Part shown: positions 33,413 to 38,243 of the stretch, piece after piece
Numbering within the stretch: position 1 is the stretch's first letter
Layout: every line of letters begins with the position of its first letter
NCBI GenBank assembly: GCA_025360845.1
Contig: JANYBJ010000054.1
Coordinates: 1 to 38,243, forward strand
Direction: 5' to 3'
DNA length: 38,243 nt
Source: a bacterium
GTDB taxonomy: Bacteria; Verrucomicrobiota; Kiritimatiellia; RFP12; UBA1067
The notes under the pieces: generated by a model
Seen by the model: the letters and a program-made list of their open reading frames with translations, nothing else
The model's database searches: none
What the model was told of the DNA's origin: nothing
Program-made: the position numbers and the translations under genes

Positions 33413-34804
33413 ATGAAAAGAAGTGCTGAAAAAAGGTTGTTGGCGTGGTTGTCTGACGCACGCCGCAAACCGCTTGTCCTGCGTGGCGCACGGCAGGTTG
33501 GAAAATCTACGCTGGTCCGCCAGTTCGCGGCGGACAGCGGTTTGCTTCTAAACGAAATCAATCTCGAGCGCCATCTTGCGCTGGAGCAGACGTTCGCGTC
33601 GCTGGACGTGAAGAGGATCCGCTCGGAATTGGACGCGCTTGCGGGGCGCTCAATTACCGCGCCTCAGTCACTCCTGTTTCTCGATGAGATCCAAGCCACT
33701 CCCTCGGCTTTGCAGGCGCTGAGGTATCTGTATGAGGATCTTCCAGACCTTCCCGTGGTCGCGGCGGGATCGCTGCTGGAGTTCACCCTTTCGAAGCATA
33801 CGTTCTCCATGCCCGTCGGACGGATCGAGTATCATCACTTAGGCCCGATGCTTTTCCGGGAATTCTTGGAAGCCGTGGAGCCTGCTCTGTGCCCTTATCT
33901 TGACAGCCTCACCCCGGACACGGTCCTTCCGGAGATGGCACATCGGAAACTGCTTGAACGGCTGCGGCACTATTTCTTTGTCGGAGGCATGCCGGAGGCG
34001 GTCCAGGCATTTGCAGAAAGCGGGTCGCTGGAAGGGGCGGCGGCTGTCCATCGCCGGATCATCAGCACCTACGAGGATGATTTTTCTAAGTATGCCCGGC
34101 ATCGCGATTTGGCCTTGCTCCAGCAGATCTTCCGCAAGATACCCCGCATGGTCGGCGAGAAGGTGAAATACGTGAACATCGCGCGTGAAGAGCTTTCGCG
34201 GGATGTGAAGTCGGCGCTCCGTCTGCTGAATCGCGCGCGGGTCTGTCATCTGGTCTATAGCAGCACCTGTTCCGGGGTGCCCTTGCAGGCTGACGTGAAC
34301 GAGACCGCCTACAAGCTTCTCTTTCTGGATGTCGGCCTAATGAATGCTGCCTGCGGCTTGGACTGGATCGCGCTGAGCCGCATGGAGGATGCCCGGCTGG
34401 TCAATGAGGGCGCGGTTGCCGAGCAGTTTGCCGGCCAGCATCTGGCCTATCGGGCAGGCGGACTGGAAACGCCGGAAGTGGTCTATTGGCTGCGCGAGGG
34501 GCGAGAGTGCAACGCCGAAGTGGATTACGTCATCTCGCGCGGAGCGGACCTCTTTCCGATCGAGATTAAAGCCGGAAAAAGCGGCACGCTGCGTTCCTTG
34601 CATCAGTTCGCGGCACACAAGAATATGCAAACGGCAGTCCGTTTCGACATGAATCAGCCCAGCCGGCAGACGGTCACGTGTCGCCTCGCAACACAGGGTC
34701 ATGACGCGTCTTACCGGTTCCAGTTGCTGTCTCTGCCGCTTTATGCGGTCGGCGAAATCGGTCGCCTGTTGGACACCGAACGGCAAGCCCACACAGGGGA
34801 TTAA
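33413..34804 (+). CDS. AAA ATPase with DUF4143-type C-terminal domain
   Basis: A 463-residue ATPase with Walker A GARQVGKS (25-32) and Walker B LLFLDEIQ (87-94), then helical sequence with the conserved GSLLEF and a C-terminal DUF4143-type region. The ending includes EVDYVISRGADLFPIEIKAG, where the E-x-K with preceding aspartate resembles a nuclease-like (PDDEXK) core. Members are widespread, cytoplasmic, often solitary, and have no firmly known substrate. A strong promoter and operator precede it, and a glycoside hydrolase starts 15 bp downstream, so the two may be cotranscribed. Full length, no obvious damage. Confidence 0.85.
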   Translation: MKRSAEKRLLAWLSDARRKPLVLRGARQVGKSTLVRQFAADSGLLLNEINLERHLALEQTFASLDVKRIRSELDALAGRSITAPQSLLFLDEIQATPSALQALRYLYEDLPDLPVVAAGSLLEFTLSKHTFSMPVGRIEYHHLGPMLFREFLEAVEPALCPYLDSLTPDTVLPEMAHRKLLERLRHYFFVGGMPEAVQAFAESGSLEGAAAVHRRIISTYEDDFSKYARHRDLALLQQIFRKIPRMVGEKVKYVNIAREELSRDVKSALRLLNRARVCHLVYSSTCSGVPLQADVNETAYKLLFLDVGLMNAACGLDWIALSRMEDARLVNEGAVAEQFAGQHLAYRAGGLETPEVVYWLREGRECNAEVDYVISRGADLFPIEIKAGKSGTLRSLHQFAAHKNMQTAVRFDMNQPSRQTVTCRLATQGHDASYRFQLLSLPLYAVGEIGRLLDTERQAHTGD

Positions 34805-34819
34805 TCCGGGAGGAGAGCC

Positions 34820-37501
34820 ATGTCGATTCACTCGAAAAGCCTGATTGACGGGCGCACCGCCCGCGCGTTGTTCCGCGTTTTTGTCTGCGCGGGCTGGGCG
34901 CTGCTGGCCGGCGCAAGGGAAACGCTGTTCCGCGTGGATTTCGGGCAGGAGGGAACGCCGTACACGTTCGAGAAGGTCGGACGCTTCCAAGGGTCGCTGC
35001 CGCCGAACGTGCACGAGAATTACGCCTCATGGAACGCCTCCGTGGCGCGGGCGGAACGCCTCACCGAGAACGGACGCGCGTTTCTGCGGATCCACGCGGA
35101 CAAGGTCGACTCCGCCACGCAGTTCTGGATCGACGGCGGGGACATCGCCCTGCCCGGCGTGTTCGAACTGGTCGTGACGGCGCGGCCGCAAACCGCCACC
35201 CTTCAGTTCGGCTTGCGCCAGATCGGCGCGCCCTATAGCGGCTTCGGAGACGCGGACTTCCCCGCCTCCAGCGAGTGGAAGGAGCGGCGGTTCCTCATCC
35301 AGACGCGGGAACACAGCGATTCCAAGGTGGCGATCTTTTTCTACACGGGCGGAGGCGACACGGACATCGCCTCCGTTGAGCTGGCGCGCCTCGGCAAAGA
35401 GGACATCGCCGCAACCGTGCCGCGACCGGACGCCTCGGTGAAGAATTTCTTCCGCAACAGCCGCTTTCCGCTGGGGCTTCCCTGCGGCTGGAACATCGAC
35501 CGCGACAGCCGGACGGCCACCTGCGGGGCGGACGCCAATCACCCCGGCGAAGGGGGAATCCCCTCGCTGGAGATGAAAGCCGAAAAGGGCTTCGCGCTGT
35601 ATTCCGAGCCCTTTCAGACCAACCATCCGGACAAGCCCCATACCGTCGCGTTCGCGTACCAGTGCGCGGACGCGTGCCGCGTTGACGTGATGTGCGAAGG
35701 ACGGCCCATTGCCGGACAAGTTCTGGCTCCCGCAAAAGAGTGGCAGACGGCAACGCTGACTTTTGTGCCGTCCGGCGAGGCGCTGTGTTTCTGCCTGCGG
35801 TTCACCGGGAGCGGGACGTTCCGGCTGGATGCCCTGCGCGCGGTTGCCGGCGCGGCGGACGCTGCCTCTGCGGACCGCACGTGCGAGGTGGCGCTTGCGC
35901 CTGGCCGTTCCGAGATCGCCGAGACGCGCATTCAGTTCGCGGACGAACGGGCCGAGGTGCGCTTCTGCGTGACGGGCGATGCGGGCGGCGCGGTGCTGAA
36001 AAGCTGCGTGACGGACCTGTATGGGCAAAGCGTGGCTCTTGCCGACCGCCCCGTCCCCGCCGGCAAGGGGCGGTTTGAGGGCAAACTGCGGTTCGACGTC
36101 TTTCCCGCCCGTCCCCTCGGACAGTTCCGGATAGAGGCGTGGGTGGAGCGCGACGGCAAACGCGTCTCGCCGTACAACGAAATCGTGATGACGCGCCTGG
36201 AGCGTCCGGTTTTCTGGAACCAGGACGCGCCGGACTCCGCTTTCGGGTGTCACTTTATCGCCTTGGAGCCGACCATCCGCATGATGAAAGCCTGCGGCAT
36301 CAACTGGGCGCGCCTGCACGATGCCGGCACGGAATATTGCGGCTGGTGGAACCTGGAGCCGGAAAAGGGCCAATGGACGTTCATGGACGACGATCTTTTG
36401 CGCTACCGCAAAAACAAGATCAAGATCTTCGCGCAGTTGGGAACCACGCCCGCATGGGCCTCGCACTTCGGCGAGCTGGGCTGCAAAAACATGGGATACT
36501 TCGAGAAATTCCTCCGCCCGAAAAACAACGGGGATTTCAACGCCTACGTGAAGACGCTCGTCGCGCGCTACAAAGGCGTGATCGACGAGTACTTCGTCTG
36601 GAACGAGCCCTGGGGCAACTGGTGGGAATCGGGGCAAGACGCTCGGTTTTTCGGAAAGGATGACGCGAAGCGTGATTTCGCGGAGCTCTGCCGCGGCGCG
36701 TACCAGACCGCGAAAGCGGTCGACCCGTCCGTCAAAGTCGCCGGCTTTAACACCACGAGCGGCGGGGTCGGCACGCAGTGGACGGCGGGCGTCTACGCCG
36801 CCGGGGGAATGGCGAACTGCGACATGATCGACTTTCACCTTTACACCAAGAACGCCACCTGTCTCGACGATGACTGCGTGCAGCAGGCTACCTGCGATGC
36901 GGTCGGCGAGATTTTTTCAAAGGTTCCGAACGCGGGCGGCAAACCGATCTACATGAGCGAGGGGCAGGGCGCCAGCACAGGCTCTTCGGGGGTCGGATGC
37001 CGCATGACGGGCCTGTATAAGCGGACCATCACTTGGCAGCCGGAAGAGGACCTGGCGGGCTTGGCGGAGAAAAACTGCCGCTACACGGTCAGTCTCTTGG
37101 CGCAGAAGGTCGCCAAGGTGTTCCTTTACACGGCGCACGGCTATTCCTCCCTCGCCCAGGCGCCGAGCTTCACGGTGCTGCTGGGCGCGGACGGATATCC
37201 GCATCCGAGCCTGGCCGCCTACGCCCACCTCACGCATTCGCTGGAGGGAAAGCCCTTCGCGCGGAAAGTCGCGCTGGGCGAAAACCGTTTCGCCTATCTC
37301 TTCGCGGGACGGAGCGGGACCTGCGCGGTTCTCTGCGGCGGACGCGATGCCAGGCTGCCTTTCATCCAAGACCCCGCCATCCGCTGGACCGATCTCTTCG
37401 GGAACCCTCTGACCGCTTCCGCCACGCTTCCCGGCACGATGCGCTACGCGGAGAGCGCGCTGTCGCCGGAGGAACTGGAAAACCGCCTGACGCACCCGTA
37501 G
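34820..37501 (+). CDS. Large secreted clan GH-A glycoside hydrolase (GH39-like)
   Basis: An 893-residue protein with a hydrophobic leader (FRVFVCAGWALLAGA, about 18-32) and two N-terminal beta-sandwich domains (about 35-190 and 205-350). A third beta domain (about 350-460) and a (beta/alpha)8 catalytic region follow from about residue 473. Signature acid/base Glu596 is in FVWNEPWGNWW and a likely nucleophile Glu714 in IYMSEGQGAS. The 118-residue spacing fits clan GH-A, and GH39-like is the closest idea. ATG 34820 follows GGGAGGAGAG. Substrate unknown; it probably degrades plant or algal polysaccharide outside the cell. It is 15 bp after the ATPase gene. Confidence 0.85.
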   Translation: MSIHSKSLIDGRTARALFRVFVCAGWALLAGARETLFRVDFGQEGTPYTFEKVGRFQGSLPPNVHENYASWNASVARAERLTENGRAFLRIHADKVDSATQFWIDGGDIALPGVFELVVTARPQTATLQFGLRQIGAPYSGFGDADFPASSEWKERRFLIQTREHSDSKVAIFFYTGGGDTDIASVELARLGKEDIAATVPRPDASVKNFFRNSRFPLGLPCGWNIDRDSRTATCGADANHPGEGGIPSLEMKAEKGFALYSEPFQTNHPDKPHTVAFAYQCADACRVDVMCEGRPIAGQVLAPAKEWQTATLTFVPSGEALCFCLRFTGSGTFRLDALRAVAGAADAASADRTCEVALAPGRSEIAETRIQFADERAEVRFCVTGDAGGAVLKSCVTDLYGQSVALADRPVPAGKGRFEGKLRFDVFPARPLGQFRIEAWVERDGKRVSPYNEIVMTRLERPVFWNQDAPDSAFGCHFIALEPTIRMMKACGINWARLHDAGTEYCGWWNLEPEKGQWTFMDDDLLRYRKNKIKIFAQLGTTPAWASHFGELGCKNMGYFEKFLRPKNNGDFNAYVKTLVARYKGVIDEYFVWNEPWGNWWESGQDARFFGKDDAKRDFAELCRGAYQTAKAVDPSVKVAGFNTTSGGVGTQWTAGVYAAGGMANCDMIDFHLYTKNATCLDDDCVQQATCDAVGEIFSKVPNAGGKPIYMSEGQGASTGSSGVGCRMTGLYKRTITWQPEEDLAGLAEKNCRYTVSLLAQKVAKVFLYTAHGYSSLAQAPSFTVLLGADGYPHPSLAAYAHLTHSLEGKPFARKVALGENRFAYLFAGRSGTCAVLCGGRDARLPFIQDPAIRWTDLFGNPLTASATLPGTMRYAESALSPEELENRLTHP

Positions 37502-37816
37502 CAACGGCTCTGACCTTTAACCGCATCGGGAAGTACGGCTACCTCGCCATCCGACTGTTCAGAGCTGGTCGAACGGGCGGCTCGCGAGGACGCCCGCCCT
37601 CCAGAATGACATCGCTAAAGTCTATTAAGGGACAGACCATGATCACTATATCCAATCTTAATCTTTAGCATCCCATACGGGGCTAGAAACTGACACACCG
37701 CCCCCTTTCCCCCTTGGATTCATTGGGCTTTTCCGTGATTCCAAAGGCGGTTCCGGAAGCGCGTTTGCCGGCGGCTGCGGCGGGAAGGCCTGGAATCAGG
37801 GCTATTTTGAGGGGTG
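37502..37816. other. Intergenic region before the IS4-type transposase
   Basis: Contains the second 49-bp REP-like copy at 37568-37616 and a remnant of the TAATC repeat (about 37640-37668). Beyond about 37680 lies sequence that may belong to the insertion element end, but no inverted terminal repeat could be defined because the other end is outside the window. Confidence 0.5.
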
Positions 37817-38242
37817 CTATCCCACAGGCACATTCGAGAACCGCTCAAAACCCTTGAAATACAGGTGTTCCGCGACAATCACGGGCCGCCTGGGGCCACC
37901 CGCTGTCCCATACTTCCGCAGCGCGTCGAGCAGGTCGATCTTCATCCAGACTGCGGCTTTGACGGTTCCGGCGAGGCGGGAGAAGCTGAGCGCCCACTTC
38001 GAGACGTGCTTCAGGAAGCGCAGCGGCAGATGCGCCAGCAGCCCGGTCCAGACCTGCCATTTGACCGCCTTCTCGTTGTAGCCGACAAAGTCCCGAAGCT
38101 GGAGCGTCTGCTTGAGTTCCTTGAAGAAGATCTCGATCGCCCAACGCGCCCTGTAGAGCTCGGCGACCGTGCGTGGACTCCAGGCGGAATTGTTGGTGAT
38201 GAAGGTCATCTCCCTGTCTTTCCCGTCCACCTCCACGACGGC
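37817..38242 (-). CDS. IS4-family transposase, C-terminal part (cut by window end)
   Basis: The frame remains open at the window edge, so the N-terminus is missing; about 142 C-terminal residues remain. The DDE transposase signature YRARWAIEIFFKELKQ (Y-x-R/W-x-I-E-x-x-x-K) is clear, as in the IS4 family, with the catalytic Glu in WAIE. The rest is helical and basic. An insertion sequence therefore lies at the right edge. Whether it is intact cannot be judged. Confidence 0.85.
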   Translation of the reverse strand, partial: AVVEVDGKDREMTFITNNSAWSPRTVAELYRARWAIEIFFKELKQTLQLRDFVGYNEKAVKWQVWTGLLAHLPLRFLKHVSKWALSFSRLAGTVKAAVWMKIDLLDALRKYGTAGGPRRPVIVAEHLYFKGFERFSNVPVG

Positions 38243-38243
38243 G

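Noticed and set aside
35027-36838. 603-codon minus-strand frame across the glycoside hydrolase
   Set aside because: Same reason; the plus strand carries signal, domains and catalytic motifs.
1-38243. tRNA or rRNA genes
   Set aside because: No cloverleaf or rRNA-like sequence was noticed, including at the element ends.

Overview
The window looks like a chromosomal segment from a free-living, secretion-rich bacterium of the PVC group. Kiritimatiellota, Verrucomicrobiota or Lentisphaerota is the best guess. The basis is indirect: two Gfo/Idh/MocA oxidoreductases with twin-arginine leaders, a ThuA/HEAT-repeat/discoidin protein, secreted glycosidase- and lyase-like proteins, a formylglycine-enzyme-like protein, and intergenic DNA packed with palindromic repeats. 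No rRNA, tRNA or CRISPR array was seen, so this placement is an inference.

Layout. Positions 3-3183 hold a three-gene, translationally coupled cassette: a truncated helical protein, a KGGVGR-type ParA/MinD-like ATPase and a second P-loop ATPase. It looks like a conflict or signalling system. Positions 3247-8240 are secreted carbohydrate-related genes. Positions about 8493-17299 are a compact integrated element of about 8.8 kb with every gene on the minus strand. It carries a tyrosine integrase at the right end, small HTH and zinc-ribbon proteins, an AlpA/excisionase-like protein, a RepA-type helicase, an origin-like array of inverted repeats, a PDDEXK nuclease, a primase-polymerase candidate and a terminase-small-subunit-like HTH protein. 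Imperfect att-like repeats flank it. It resembles a phage satellite or integrative plasmid. Positions 17331-24513 return to secreted catabolic functions: an oxidoreductase, the ThuA-HEAT-F5/8C protein and a BNR-propeller protein broken by a frameshift at a G8 tract.

Positions 24882-31436 (minus strand) hold an AVAST type I-like antiphage operon: a metallo-beta-lactamase-fold protein, then a 1524-residue trypsin-like protease fused to a STAND NTPase, then two small unrecognised proteins. The metallo-beta-lactamase and protease-STAND genes overlap by four bases. Positions 31437-33412 are repeat-rich. They surround an exported rhodanese-like gene that lies between two copies of a diverged block of about 160-190 bp. 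Positions 33413-37501 carry a DUF4143-type ATPase behind a strong promoter and an operator-like palindrome, then a large secreted clan GH-A glycoside hydrolase. The window ends inside an IS4-type transposase gene.

Taken together, a polysaccharide-degrading chromosome has received one replicating or integrating element and two candidate defence cassettes. The most notable items are the satellite-like element with its origin-like array, the AVAST-like operon and the KGGVGR cassette. All family assignments are from reading motifs; no database search was run.
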